From positions 1 through 20,985 of IMG/VR virus record IMGVR_UViG_3300038720_000007: a DNA stretch of 20,985 nucleotides, one strand, 5' to 3'. The translations under genes were made by a program, and so were the position numbers. Numbering within the stretch: position 1 is the stretch's first letter; the number at the start of each line of letters is the position of its first letter. The stretch is from a virus. The notes under the pieces are model-generated. The model was not told the DNA's origin and ran no database searches. It saw only the letters and a program-made list of their open reading frames with translations. This document shows positions 6,902-16,723 of this stretch, piece after piece.

Positions 6902-6932
6902 AAAATGAAAGGGAGAGCATGAAGCCTCTCCC
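6902..6932 (-). terminator. Hairpin/possible intrinsic terminator before the tail fibre gene
   Basis: A 7-base-pair stem, GGGAGAG (6911-6917) with CTCTCCC (6926-6932), and an 8-base loop are followed on the minus strand by TTTCATTTTA. The hairpin lies between the gp16-like stop codon and the fibre ribosome site. It may partly attenuate late transcription or protect a 3' end. The T-run is interrupted, so efficiency is uncertain. Confidence 0.5.
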
Positions 6933-6938
6933 GTATTG

Positions 6939-9900
6939 TTACTTATCCCAAGGTGCTGCAGGTGCGTTTATCTTTCGATTCGCATCGTAGCGACCTGCGC
7001 CAGACATAGTCTTTCTAAACCTAGACTCGTTAATCTTATCGAGTACGGGCTGCTCTTCCACCATCATCTTGGAGAAGGCTATGTTTCTAGCCTCTTCGAG
7101 ATGCCCCTGAATGAGGTCAACACGCGCTGCCTTATGTTTAAACGTACCATCTGGCAGTTCAGAACGGAGCATCCCAGCCAGAACCTCCATTTTGATAGCA
7201 GAGCTGTAGTATCGATTCCATTTATCGAAGAGTGTCTCATCGCCTTTACCTGTCGCCACAGTCCTAAAGTCCATATCACCTGTCCTACTATGGTTGTAGG
7301 GGACACGGATGATGTTGCCTGTAACCTCTTGTAGCCGAATCAACTCCTTATCGACATAGAGTTCAGTCTCAGATCTACCTTTCTCACGCTCTGTAACTGA
7401 GGCTGTTGAGTAGATGTTATGGAAAGCTCCATTATCAGTTACCGTCTTAACTCTACCCATGTGGTCATAAGCTTTAGAAGTCAGGAATACATCTTTGATT
7501 TGAAGCGGGTCAAGTATCTGAGTCTGTAGCATCTGAAGGATGTCAGCGGGTGCTTTCATCTCAGGGTTGTGGATACGGTCTACCTTTCTAAGCGTGTTAG
7601 GTACAAGCGTTCTCATCTTGTCACCTGTAAACCTTAACCAGAAACCTGTTCTATCTTCTGGGTTAACACCACTTTCAGCGGCATCAAAGAGATTAGAAGC
7701 ACCCGTTGCTAAGTTAGCATCCTTAATAGACTTAGCGAGTCCTAACGCAGCAGCAGATATAACAGCCCCTAACTTCTCAGTTTCAGAAGCACCTATAAAC
7801 TCACCTTGAGCTTCTCGTATTTTGAGTCTCTCCAGATGTTCTAGAGTGGATACAATTATCTTAAAGGGTGTAGCAATAGGGTCAGAGAAGCGGTAGCTCC
7901 ATGAAGAACCATCCTCCATCTCTATTGTGTAGTTATCTTTCTCAGCACTATCTCGTTGAAGCGCTTTCTGTCTCCAATCTTCGTTATGTCCACTTCCTGT
8001 TATACGACCTTCCCCATATAGAACCGCCACAGCTGAGACCATAGTGAAGGCTGCGAGTGACTCTGACTTAGCTCTAAGCTGTCTTTCAAACCCATTCTTA
8101 CCTCTTAAATCTGCTATAAAGTTAGGCGCTAAGTACTGCGCCACAGGGGTCATACGGATACCTTCCTCAAACACACGTATAGGTGTTCTAAAGAACAGCT
8201 GTCCTGACAACCACTTAAGCATGGGTGTCTTGTTCATGATGTTCTCATAAGAAGTTGCAGCACCTGAGGCTAGTCCTTCACCAGAGAATCTCTTCTTGTA
8301 GAGGACATCGCGCACATAGTCTAAGGCTTCTTCATTAGCGCCAGCTCGAAGTGCTTCAGGGTCTCTACCTATCTCAGCTTTAACATAGTCAGCCAGCTTC
8401 TCACCTGTGTATCCTAGATTCTTACCCTTATTAACAAGGGGCGTAATCAACTGGTCAGGGTCACTCTGGATGTAAGCTACCTTGAGAGCATCTTGTACTG
8501 CTTCCTCTAAGTAAGCTTTACGTTTAGCACCTTTAAGACCTAGACCTTCAGCTTTAACTGCAGCTGTATGGGCGGCTTTACCCGCTATAAAACTGTTGTA
8601 GTTAATCTGAGATAAGAACTCATCGGTAGTATTGGTAGCGCGAATGAAGACACGGAGGTAAGCGCCTTTCTGTCCTTTCACGGATAACCCTGATTCTAAG
8701 AAACGCTCAGGGTCTCTTGTGAGTAGGGCTTGTTCATAACGCCAACCTGCTAGTGAAGCTCTCCACGCCATTCCCATAGAAGATCGCATAGCACCATAAG
8801 ATGCGGAGACCTCTGCACGTGTAGCAGCTTCTAGTGGGTTATCCATCAAACCACGTATGGCAGGTAGAGCCAGCCCTTTAAGAGCTGAAGCGACTAAGTT
8901 AACCTGAATGGTTGTAACAGAGAAGACATTACCAATAGATACCTCAGAGAGTTTATGCCAGAAGGAAGCCTCCTCATTACCTAGACCATCTAAGGTCTCT
9001 AGTTCTGTCTTCTTCTTAGCTATCTCTTCAAGCGCACCTGCAGTATCTCCCACTGCCAGCTTCTCTGAAACACGTTTATCATAAGCAGCTTCTAGGGCTT
9101 TAAACTCCCGTGTCTCCCTAGCTTCTTGAAGCCTCTGCCCCTGTGTCTGTATGAGCATTTCTTCTGGGATACCCTCATCACGCAATGCTTCAAGAGTGTT
9201 CACATCCTTAAGAATGATGTTCTCTTGTCTCATACGTAGGTCGAAACCCGCATAGTATTTAATAGCTGAATCAGCTTTAGCGAGTTGGGCGAGTCTATCG
9301 TCAAGCTCTCTGTATCTAGCCAGAGCTGTAGGGTTTGAATCAGTAGCGAGGTTTTTACCTAAAGTTTCTAGTTCATCAGCTAATACTCCAGCTGCTCGTT
9401 GCACACTGACTGCTAATTGGGAGAACTGGTCTCTTGTATAAGAGCCTAACTCAAGCCGTTCTATGACAGCTTTACCATCATCTGCTGGGAGATCACTAAG
9501 TTGTTTAGCAAGATCACCCGCTAAGTCATTAAAAGCTTCAAGATTAGTCGTCGCCGCCATGTGACCCACAGCAGGTATTCTAATACCATTCACGGTCTCT
9601 ACTTCAGAAGTAACTTTAGGTGTGGCAACCGCCTCTTCAGGTGCTGGCGGTGTTGGTTTCGCTTTAGGTTTTTTCTTCAGGGCGGTTGTCGCTTCTAATT
9701 TAAGAACGTCCTCACCATCTGGAACCGCAGCTTTCAATCTAGCCCGTACTTTAGCACCCAGAGTGGCTATCTCTTTATCACTATAACCATGACTCTTAAG
9801 CCAGTTTCTATAGCGGTCATCTGCTTTAGACTTCTTAGCCTGAGAGGTGATGAATAGCGCCTTATCAATATCTGATTCAAACTCAATAGAAGAGGTCTTC

Positions 9901-10922
9901 CATCTAGGTTGAGCGCCTGACAAGTCTTTAGGAAGGGTAGTGCTTACCTCTACTTCTGGGATTACAGCTGTGGGCGTAACAACAGGTTCTACAGGTGTTA
10001 CCTCTGCTTCCACTTTAGGCGTAGCTTCAGGTGTCGCTTCAGGTGTCGTTTGGTTATCAACAATATCAGCGACATCGTCTGCTACTTTGGGGTCAACATC
10101 TGCATCAACTGAATCAGGCAGTTCACCTTTAGAGAACTTAGAACCTATCTTTGTTGCTAGAACATCTAGACCTACGCCTAGAGTAGCACCCGCTACTACG
10201 CCTAATCCTGTGGATTTAGCCAGCTCGATACCGTCTACTTCTTCCTTACGGCTGGCATCTACTTCAATGTCTTGACGGATGAGATTATCACCACCCGCAT
10301 AGATACCACCTTCAAGACCTGCTATGACACCTGTTCTTCCTAGGCTCTTCTTAAGCTGCATCTTCAGCGCTAACTTAGCGGCTTTACCACCTGATTGTTT
10401 AGCAATAGTCCCTAAGCCCAGCGTACCGATTCCTGCCAATGTGGTCGGGTCAGTCGCTAAAGCCCAAGCTGCATTACCCGTTCCTTGCCAAGACATATTC
10501 GTATTATCAAAAGTGTCCATCATGTAGAGGAAGCTTTCTTTAGTATCTTGGTCAGCATCTTTTAGGGCGTGAGCAATACGGCCTGTCGTAACAATATCGT
10601 AATTGAAGTTAGCCATGTAGCTGCGTGACCAATCACTCAACTCGTCTGGAGTCCCCTCAAAAGGTTTTTGTTCCCACATCTGGTAGTTGGTAGCTGCAGC
10701 TTGCATCCACGCTTGGTTGCTAACTAAGTCTTCAGGCTCTATCTCCTCAGGTACTTCAGCATAGCTTCGGTACTCAGTAGGCGCATCTATAGGCGCAGCA
10801 GTAGGTGTATTAAGCTTCTCCATGTCATAACCACTAGCTTCTAACTTCGCTGTTAGTTGTGCCCGTGTAGTCCCTTCAGGAACATTGGGGATGAGCGTAC
10901 CATCGGGTAATCTAACTTCCAT
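6939..10922 (-). CDS. Internal virion (ejection) protein, T7 gp16-like
   Basis: The largest gene (1327 residues) occupies the gp16 position and matches T7 gp16 in length (1318). In T7 this protein is ejected to help form the channel that carries DNA through the cell envelope. The N-terminus (MEVRLPDGTLIPNVPEG) is a short domain, and I see no lytic transglycosylase core where T7 gp16 has one. Gly/Ala hydrophobic stretches lie near 160-210 and 235-260. A Thr/Pro/Val/Glu-rich linker spans about 290-330, and a Lys/Pro-rich linker lies further on. The long C-terminal part is helical. The ATG overlaps the upstream gene by 11 bases, with GGAGC as ribosome site. Assignment rests on size and synteny. 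Confidence 0.85.
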   Translation of the reverse strand: MEVRLPDGTLIPNVPEGTTRAQLTAKLEASGYDMEKLNTPTAAPIDAPTEYRSYAEVPEEIEPEDLVSNQAWMQAAATNYQMWEQKPFEGTPDELSDWSRSYMANFNYDIVTTGRIAHALKDADQDTKESFLYMMDTFDNTNMSWQGTGNAAWALATDPTTLAGIGTLGLGTIAKQSGGKAAKLALKMQLKKSLGRTGVIAGLEGGIYAGGDNLIRQDIEVDASRKEEVDGIELAKSTGLGVVAGATLGVGLDVLATKIGSKFSKGELPDSVDADVDPKVADDVADIVDNQTTPEATPEATPKVEAEVTPVEPVVTPTAVIPEVEVSTTLPKDLSGAQPRWKTSSIEFESDIDKALFITSQAKKSKADDRYRNWLKSHGYSDKEIATLGAKVRARLKAAVPDGEDVLKLEATTALKKKPKAKPTPPAPEEAVATPKVTSEVETVNGIRIPAVGHMAATTNLEAFNDLAGDLAKQLSDLPADDGKAVIERLELGSYTRDQFSQLAVSVQRAAGVLADELETLGKNLATDSNPTALARYRELDDRLAQLAKADSAIKYYAGFDLRMRQENIILKDVNTLEALRDEGIPEEMLIQTQGQRLQEARETREFKALEAAYDKRVSEKLAVGDTAGALEEIAKKKTELETLDGLGNEEASFWHKLSEVSIGNVFSVTTIQVNLVASALKGLALPAIRGLMDNPLEAATRAEVSASYGAMRSSMGMAWRASLAGWRYEQALLTRDPERFLESGLSVKGQKGAYLRVFIRATNTTDEFLSQINYNSFIAGKAAHTAAVKAEGLGLKGAKRKAYLEEAVQDALKVAYIQSDPDQLITPLVNKGKNLGYTGEKLADYVKAEIGRDPEALRAGANEEALDYVRDVLYKKRFSGEGLASGAATSYENIMNKTPMLKWLSGQLFFRTPIRVFEEGIRMTPVAQYLAPNFIADLRGKNGFERQLRAKSESLAAFTMVSAVAVLYGEGRITGSGHNEDWRQKALQRDSAEKDNYTIEMEDGSSWSYRFSDPIATPFKIIVSTLEHLERLKIREAQGEFIGASETEKLGAVISAAALGLAKSIKDANLATGASNLFDAAESGVNPEDRTGFWLRFTGDKMRTLVPNTLRKVDRIHNPEMKAPADILQMLQTQILDPLQIKDVFLTSKAYDHMGRVKTVTDNGAFHNIYSTASVTEREKGRSETELYVDKELIRLQEVTGNIIRVPYNHSRTGDMDFRTVATGKGDETLFDKWNRYYSSAIKMEVLAGMLRSELPDGTFKHKAARVDLIQGHLEEARNIAFSKMMVEEQPVLDKINESRFRKTMSGAGRYDANRKINAPAAPWDK

Positions 10923-12573
10923 CGTCTAAGCTCCAATAGTCAATACGTTTAACGTCATTAGGAGGTGTGTCGGCTGTAGAAGGGCTGCCGTTACTGTAAG
11001 CCAAGGTTCTCTGTTCCATATAGGTAATAGCTTTAGCACTAGCGTCATCTATAAGAGCTTGTTTAGCCTGACCTCTCGCCCACGTACCTGTTTCGTCGTA
11101 ATAGTCAGCAAAGGCGTTCCTCAGACTATTCCTATAGCGCTGCGTTATCTGTGTTCGGAGATTGGTAGCGACTATATATTTAGACATCTCTGAATTAGGG
11201 TCTTTCATGAGGTCATCTATTGCAGGTTTAATAATGCTGTTCATCTCTTCCACGACCCTTGAGTCTTTCATAATCTCCATACCCTCAAGGATAGTAGTCA
11301 TCTTAGTGATAAGGGCTACTTTCTCTGGTTGGTTAATACCTTCGATAGACTCAACTAGAGAGTACATAGCATCTTCAGTAACCACACCCTGAAAACCAAA
11401 CTCCTCGAGGTTATTGACTTCTCCCGACATCACGCTGTTGATGATGGCTGACTCAAGTCGTCTAGCTGCAACCGCGCTTGATAGGGGAGGGGCTTTAGGT
11501 GTGTTCACCATTGTCTGACCAAAGGCCATCAGTTCAGGGTTATCTTTGAGAGCCATTAAATCTACTTCACCTGTATCGATGTACTCTTGAGCTATTTCTC
11601 TTTTCGCCTGTTTCGTATCCTGCCTCTCAGCTTCTTTTTGACGTGCTAGATTAGCTGCCCACTTAGAGTCAATAGAACCGTTGAGCTGCGTCCTAGTTAT
11701 CTTTACCTGACGCTTGAAGTCAGCATTAAGGAAAATGGTAGGGATTGTATCCAATACAGAAGGGTCGTTGGTAGCGATAGCATGGGAAATGTAAGCGTTA
11801 ACACCTACCTCTTTACGAACAAGCGGGTCTAAAGAACTTGTCTTATCATATTGAGTATCAACAGCAACAGGGTCACCACCAGATATGATTGCCTCAATAA
11901 TATGCTCACCCATAGCTTCTTTCTGAACATCATCATGGTAGGCAGCTGTCTTTGCTTGCCATTGAGATTCATGCTGGGCGAGCAAACCATCCATACCTTC
12001 AATGATCCCAGACTGGTAGAACGGGTCACTATTTTGTGATAGGAATTGTTGGCGCTTCTCTTCGATATAAGCTTTACGCCCTGCTGTATCATGCGTCAAA
12101 GTGTCATCAGCATTGATGGCATCTATTACAGCTTGGAAGTCTGTCTTACCTTGTTTCTTACCCATGGATTGAGTGATACGAGAGACAACGGCGTGGGAAG
12201 CTTCAGGGAGCATTTCCCCCACCTGAGTAGCTTTAACTGTACCGTCACCCATTTCTTTACGAATACGGTTCATGTGGTATTCAGCTTGTAGGAGGATATC
12301 GTCATCATCCTTTTTCTGGGTACGTTCCACGTGCTTCTCAAGCTCACCGCCCATAGAGGAGAGGGCTTTAATTAAGGAGGCTGAACCTGCTTCTCTCCCG
12401 CCTCCCTGAGCATCTACCGCAGTAGGTTTAATATAACTATCAGTTGCAGCCGCAGCTGGCGTTAAGGCTTTTGTAGCAGTCTGTTGGTAGGGCGTTGCTA
12501 CACGTCCTCGCTTCTGCTTACGGGTGTTGTTTTGGTTATCATTTACAGATCGCAATCCGCTAATTGTAGCCAT
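10912..12573 (-). CDS. Internal virion protein, T7 gp15-like
   Basis: This 553-residue, highly charged, mostly helical protein lies between the gp14- and gp16-like genes. In T7, gp15 is part of the internal core and is ejected with gp14 and gp16 to form the trans-envelope channel. Sequence identity is not obvious; the product is shorter than T7 gp15 (about 747). The first 60 residues are basic and Ala/Thr-rich, and long helical segments with many Lys, Glu and Gln follow. AAGGTAAA precedes the ATG. The 3' end overlaps the next gene by 11 bases. The call is by synteny and character. Confidence 0.8.
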   Translation of the reverse strand: MATISGLRSVNDNQNNTRKQKRGRVATPYQQTATKALTPAAAATDSYIKPTAVDAQGGGREAGSASLIKALSSMGGELEKHVERTQKKDDDDILLQAEYHMNRIRKEMGDGTVKATQVGEMLPEASHAVVSRITQSMGKKQGKTDFQAVIDAINADDTLTHDTAGRKAYIEEKRQQFLSQNSDPFYQSGIIEGMDGLLAQHESQWQAKTAAYHDDVQKEAMGEHIIEAIISGGDPVAVDTQYDKTSSLDPLVRKEVGVNAYISHAIATNDPSVLDTIPTIFLNADFKRQVKITRTQLNGSIDSKWAANLARQKEAERQDTKQAKREIAQEYIDTGEVDLMALKDNPELMAFGQTMVNTPKAPPLSSAVAARRLESAIINSVMSGEVNNLEEFGFQGVVTEDAMYSLVESIEGINQPEKVALITKMTTILEGMEIMKDSRVVEEMNSIIKPAIDDLMKDPNSEMSKYIVATNLRTQITQRYRNSLRNAFADYYDETGTWARGQAKQALIDDASAKAITYMEQRTLAYSNGSPSTADTPPNDVKRIDYWSLDDGS

Positions 12574-12610
12574 GTAGTTTTACCTTATCATTGTGGTTGG
12601 TTGGAAACCC

Positions 12611-13213
12611 TCATCGGATCTGTATCATTGAGTTAGGTTTATACTGCGTTGTTCCCGTAGTCTTGGGAGCGCTAGGGTTAGCTGTTTTATATTTGCTATA
12701 AGCCCCTGCAGCTGAAGAAGCTATTTGTAGTCCTGCTCCCCAATTACTAGGGGACGCAGCTGTCCCTCGACCTAATGAGTTCACTCTGTTGATGGAGTTC
12801 GTACGGATACCTGCAAGCTCAGTATCTAACTGGCCTAAGCGGTTCTCTCTGTTGGTTTCAATTGTCTGAAGGTCAGTAGCTGCCATCCCCGAAATGTCAC
12901 GGAGTATGGACTCAACTGAGAAGCCTGTAACACCTGCTTCCCCTGCGGCTACGTTTGTTGAGGCAAGGTCTTCACGCTCTTGACGGGCGCGTTCACGTGC
13001 TTCTTGTTCTGAAGCAGAGGTTTCTTGTTGCTGCCTTAGTTGTACGACCTTTGACTCTTCTACCCGCGCTGCATTAGCTTGCACAAGATTTGCTTGGAAC
13101 GCATCTTCTGCTGCTTTATTAGCCCAATCGACCTGCTGACTGGCTTGCTGTTGTTGATGAACAGTTGAAGCCACTGTTAAGGCCACCATTGTGATAGATG
13201 CTGGGTCACACAT
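12611..13213 (-). CDS. Internal virion protein, T7 gp14-like
   Basis: This 200-residue protein starts with a short hydrophobic helix (SITMVALTVASTV, residues 6-18), followed by a Gln/Ala/Glu-rich coiled coil (about 19-90). A Gly/Val region with VTGFSVESILRDI (about 94-106) comes next, then a Gly/Ala/Ser-rich segment (about 148-180). This is the layout of T7 gp14-type core proteins, which insert into the outer membrane on ejection. The gene starts two bases after the gp13-like stop codon, with GGGGG of that junction as the only purine-rich ribosome site. Confidence 0.85.
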   Translation of the reverse strand: MCDPASITMVALTVASTVHQQQQASQQVDWANKAAEDAFQANLVQANAARVEESKVVQLRQQQETSASEQEARERARQEREDLASTNVAAGEAGVTGFSVESILRDISGMAATDLQTIETNRENRLGQLDTELAGIRTNSINRVNSLGRGTAASPSNWGAGLQIASSAAGAYSKYKTANPSAPKTTGTTQYKPNSMIQIR

Positions 13214-13215
13214 TG

Positions 13216-13677
13216 TTAATCCCCCGTTGGTGTTAGTTTGGCAAATTCATAGAATGAGTTACCTTCGACTTTGAACTCTCTCAAGAAGGTGAACCCCGCC
13301 CAGCGAAGCCACCGTATGTGTACTGTGTTCTTGGCATAAACAGCATTAGTGAGTATTTTGTAGTGACCTCTCAGATTATCAATAACAGGTCGTGTGTCTC
13401 GTAATAGCTGAATCCAATAGGTCTTAAGCGCTGGGGAGGCCATCATCCAGATGAGACCCTTGAAGGGGACTTCTGTTTCCATAGTCCCGAAGATTACATG
13501 GGGTAACCCACTTTCAATATCAGCACAGACGTAGCAATCGCCTTCGCGAACCCCCAGTAATAGGGATTCTTCGGGGTCATGGTCTCCTGATGCTTGAAGC
13601 TCTTCGAGGTCAGCCTCGCGAAGTCGGGGTGCTAAACTTATTGCATCCGCTTCAGTTGCTCTCCTTATTTGATACAT
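13216..13677 (-). CDS. Internal virion protein, T7 gp13-like (GNAT-like fold)
   Basis: The product is 153 residues from the ATG at 13677, which shares its A with the tail tubular B stop codon (TAATG); a longer reading from 13716 would run 39 bases into that gene and is less likely. The N-terminus (YQIRRATEADAISLAPRLRE) has the acetyltransferase-like pattern seen in T7 gp13. The C-terminal HIRWLRWAGFTFLREF with its downstream F/Y resembles T7 gp13 (HIRFLKTIGAVF). In T7, gp13 is needed for virion morphogenesis and is lost from the mature particle. The canonical acetyl-CoA loop (Q/RxxGxG/A) is not visible, so catalysis is doubtful. Confidence 0.83.
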   Translation of the reverse strand: MYQIRRATEADAISLAPRLREADLEELQASGDHDPEESLLLGVREGDCYVCADIESGLPHVIFGTMETEVPFKGLIWMMASPALKTYWIQLLRDTRPVIDNLRGHYKILTNAVYAKNTVHIRWLRWAGFTFLREFKVEGNSFYEFAKLTPTGD

Positions 13678-16076
13678 TAAACTCTCTTTGATCTCAGATG
13701 GTAGTAACCTTCCCAATCAACACTCAATAGATGGCACTGTAGGTAGGAGTCATTGACGACTGCCATATCCACAAGGTCATTCTTGGAAGTGATAGGGAAC
13801 CTAAAAGACCCCTCTGAAAGTTGGATATCTCCTAGTAAGTTAGAGAGGACACCTACTTGTATCCCTGTGTACGGATAGCTAAATGTCCCACGTTGTGATG
13901 GTGTGACTTCAACTCTGAAGTACCCTGTTTTAGCGTACTGGATTGAAGCACCTCGTAGTTGTAATCGCCCTTGGCTTAACGAGCGTTGGCTCCCAGAAGC
14001 GTCGTTCTCTTTTATTAAGAAGGTAGAGAACTGGTATCTCATCTCATACTTCTTACCTAGGTAGAACGGTTGGTTGACTACGTTTTCAGGGACTATTAAC
14101 TTTGTAGTCTCCCCTGTGTTGTCATACGTGAAGTCTGTGAGTAACGTCCCCTTCTTGGAAGCACCATTCGGGGCATAGACAAGTTGGAGGTTATCGGCGG
14201 CTGTCACTGTATAAGGCAAGGTTACTTCGGTTGAAGAACCTCCTGAGCCTGAAGGGATGTCCGCACGTTCTACTAGCGGGAGGTCGGTACTATAGAGCTT
14301 ACTGTCGAGAAGAATAGGCATTTCCCAATCTGTTTCGACAATAGAGCCTTCAAGGTTAATAACCTCTAGGTGAATACCGTCCGCTCTCTCTATCATGATG
14401 TAGAGCTGCGACTCAATGAAGTCACAATTCAATACCTTATCGTCAGCGCCAAATTGCCACTTAGACCAGGATGCCTGAAGTTTGTCATCATTAGAGAAGT
14501 AGTACCTATAAATGTAGATAGTGTTTTGGTCTTCTTCAGTTAATACAGCAAGGGTATCTTCGTTAGAACTGGCAGCAATCTTATAAATAGTCCCTTTGAT
14601 ATAAGCAGGGACATGTGCTGTAACTTCGGCAGCTTCTTCTGACTCCGTATCTGCATCAACGTAGTACTCTCGGAGGCCTGAATAATCACCATGCTTCACA
14701 GCGAAATATACAAACTTACCAACACCTATAGGTTTAGCTATTAGCGAACATTCATACTCAGTAGTCTGGTTGATGTTGACTGTTTCAGGTGTGAGAAGTG
14801 TCGTAACCCCTAATTGAAACTGGGTTTGGTTAGAGAACATTAATAAGGTTTCATTGAAAGGAACAGCATGTTTCAATATGGACACTTTCACATGGCTGAT
14901 ACCGACATCAATGGGATCATCATCAAGTACAGCTGTAGCTGTTGCCCTAAACAAGGTGTAATATTCCCCCGCTTTGGAAAAGATGACATTCTCATCCGCA
15001 GTAATACCTAAGCGGTTTCTGTGGAAGAACAGGTCAGAGATCTTACGCCCAATGAAAGAGGGGAAGGGAGCGCTCTTCTCGTCACCAGATAAGCGGTCTT
15101 CCCATGTTAAAACCTTGAAGGTAAACGAACCATCAGCTTCTCTTACGAGAGCATGGGGAAGGGTAGAGGCTTCCATCCTGAAGGTTTCACCACCTTTAGC
15201 TGCCTCATTCCAAATACCATCTTGTGTGCCTGTTTGTGAGGTATCAAACTCAACGTAGAAGTTGTCAGCGGTTGAGCCACTATTCCCTGCTACTTCAACT
15301 TGGAAACCATGGACTGCACGTGTAGGTAGATTAGAGAAGCTCTGTACTTTGTCTTTGACAATCTCCATACCCCTATCACCTAGAGGAGATGTACCACCGA
15401 GTGTAAAGGCCGCACCATCTTTACGGCGTATCCAGATTGTGGAACCATACTGAGTAATGTCAAAAGTCGTTGAGAGTGCGCTATTAAGGTCATTCCTTAT
15501 CTGATTTGCAATCTGAGTTGTCTTCACAAGGGGAGAGTGAGAGGCGACACTCCCATTAGGCACTTGATAGGAAGCCACTTCCGTACCATCTATCTCAACT
15601 GTGTACACACCCCCATAAGTACCTTGTTTAATCCATACAAGGGCTTCGGGATCTCTAAGGGGAGAGAGCACCGTAGAAGCGGTAGTTACAACATCTTTAT
15701 TTAAAACGAAAGTGTAATCAGCTACTGTTACGGAAGTAAAACCAGAGCGTGGAGAACTAGAGACGAGATAAGACCCATCAGTTGTGTCGTTCACAACCTT
15801 CTGGTTTCCTAAGAAGTCATAAATCTTAATAACACCACCCTCGATGATGACACTATATTGCTCTGTATTGTCTCTGTTGATTGTGTGTAGGTAAGCGTTG
15901 CCTGTTATGCCTTCTAGTTTAGCGAGATGAACGGTAGGTGCTCGCTTGCTTAAACCATCGACGACTGAGGAACGGGCATTGATTTGCTCAACGCCTTGAG
16001 AGGATAAGCGTAGGTAGTCAGGTTGCTGACTTACCCCGTTTGCTATATTGGGAATTGATGAGGAGACTAAAGGCAT
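13677..16076 (-). CDS. Tail tubular protein B (nozzle, T7 gp12-like)
   Basis: The 799-residue protein matches T7 gp12 (794) in length. It opens with the family signature SIPNIANGVSQQPDYLRL (about 7-24), followed by QGVEQINARSSVVDGLSKR. The bulk is beta-rich, as expected of the nozzle that closes the tail and binds the fibres with gp11. A FIGRKISDLFFHRNRLGITAD segment near the middle is also typical of the family. It is coupled to the tail tubular A gene through TAATG at its start, and to the gp13-like gene through TAATG at its end. Confidence 0.95.
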   Translation of the reverse strand: MPLVSSSIPNIANGVSQQPDYLRLSSQGVEQINARSSVVDGLSKRAPTVHLAKLEGITGNAYLHTINRDNTEQYSVIIEGGVIKIYDFLGNQKVVNDTTDGSYLVSSSPRSGFTSVTVADYTFVLNKDVVTTASTVLSPLRDPEALVWIKQGTYGGVYTVEIDGTEVASYQVPNGSVASHSPLVKTTQIANQIRNDLNSALSTTFDITQYGSTIWIRRKDGAAFTLGGTSPLGDRGMEIVKDKVQSFSNLPTRAVHGFQVEVAGNSGSTADNFYVEFDTSQTGTQDGIWNEAAKGGETFRMEASTLPHALVREADGSFTFKVLTWEDRLSGDEKSAPFPSFIGRKISDLFFHRNRLGITADENVIFSKAGEYYTLFRATATAVLDDDPIDVGISHVKVSILKHAVPFNETLLMFSNQTQFQLGVTTLLTPETVNINQTTEYECSLIAKPIGVGKFVYFAVKHGDYSGLREYYVDADTESEEAAEVTAHVPAYIKGTIYKIAASSNEDTLAVLTEEDQNTIYIYRYYFSNDDKLQASWSKWQFGADDKVLNCDFIESQLYIMIERADGIHLEVINLEGSIVETDWEMPILLDSKLYSTDLPLVERADIPSGSGGSSTEVTLPYTVTAADNLQLVYAPNGASKKGTLLTDFTYDNTGETTKLIVPENVVNQPFYLGKKYEMRYQFSTFLIKENDASGSQRSLSQGRLQLRGASIQYAKTGYFRVEVTPSQRGTFSYPYTGIQVGVLSNLLGDIQLSEGSFRFPITSKNDLVDMAVVNDSYLQCHLLSVDWEGYYHLRSKRV

Positions 16077-16654
16077 TATCTAGCCAACACATTAGCCACT
16101 GAGCGTGTGCCTGTTAGGATGCTATAGTCAGCTGATTCACCATCAAACTGCTTGAGGACAATTAAGGACATCAGCTCTTCTCTCTCGCTGAAGGCCTCTA
16201 AGTCCAAAGAGCCTACTGTTTGTTGTTGGAAGATACGTGCGGCTTTGATTGTAATGTAATCCCTCGCTGCCTCAGGAAGCTCCTCGAAGTCTAGGAAAAG
16301 GATGAGGTCAACGTCAAGAGCCTCATCGAAGATATAGGTATGATCTGTATTGTTGTAGAGGCGTGTACCGCGCTGGACGACTGTGATCCCTATATCGCTC
16401 CCCACACTGTCAACCCCTAGAGTGTTGGCTGGGAGTACTATTTCTTTCTTAGGGAAAGTGGGTGTTAAGGTGAAGCTCTTCTCTAAGTTGAACTCCCACG
16501 CTTTAACTTGGACTCTCCTGCTTACATTGTGTAAGACCCTCTTTGCGATTGCCACGTCCACAACACCTGTATCTTCAAGTGTACTAACAGGGGTCTCACC
16601 AATAGTAGCAAGCATGGTGTTGATAGCTTCTAGCTTTGTTGTGAGTGTATTCAT
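16076..16654 (-). CDS. Tail tubular protein A (T7 gp11-like)
   Basis: This 192-residue adaptor forms the upper ring of the short tail beneath the portal; T7 gp11 has 196 residues. The start, TKLEAINTMLATIGETPVSTL, and the RVQVKAWEFNLEKSF segment (about 48-62) are characteristic of the family. AAGGAA lies about ten bases before the ATG. It is the first gene after the capsid terminator, so its expression depends on read-through. Its TAA overlaps the ATG of tail tubular protein B. Confidence 0.95.
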   Translation of the reverse strand: MNTLTTKLEAINTMLATIGETPVSTLEDTGVVDVAIAKRVLHNVSRRVQVKAWEFNLEKSFTLTPTFPKKEIVLPANTLGVDSVGSDIGITVVQRGTRLYNNTDHTYIFDEALDVDLILFLDFEELPEAARDYITIKAARIFQQQTVGSLDLEAFSEREELMSLIVLKQFDGESADYSILTGTRSVANVLAR

Positions 16655-16673
16655 TTATGAGTATTCCTTGAGG

Positions 16674-16708
16674 AAAAAAATAGGAGACCCAATTAAGGAT
16701 CTCCTATT
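16674..16708 (-). terminator. Strong intrinsic terminator after the major capsid gene
   Basis: A 12-base-pair stem, AATAGGAGATCC with GGGTCTCCTATT on the minus strand (16708-16697 with 16690-16679; one G-U pair), and a six-base loop are followed directly by a run of seven T. It starts about 15 bases past the capsid stop codon. T7 has its class III terminator Tphi at the same place, downstream of gene 10. Partial read-through would supply all downstream genes. Confidence 0.93.
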
Positions 16709-16723
16709 AGTGTTTACTACTAC

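Noticed and set aside
6936-7334. 132-codon plus-strand ORF opposite the end of the gp16-like gene
   Set aside because: It lies antisense to a well-supported gene, has no start context, and gives a Cys/Arg-rich product of shadow-frame type.
13678-13716. Upstream start of the gp13-like gene at 13716
   Set aside because: It would overlap tail tubular B by 40 bases. The ATG at 13677 forms a TAATG overlap and begins the expected protein motif.
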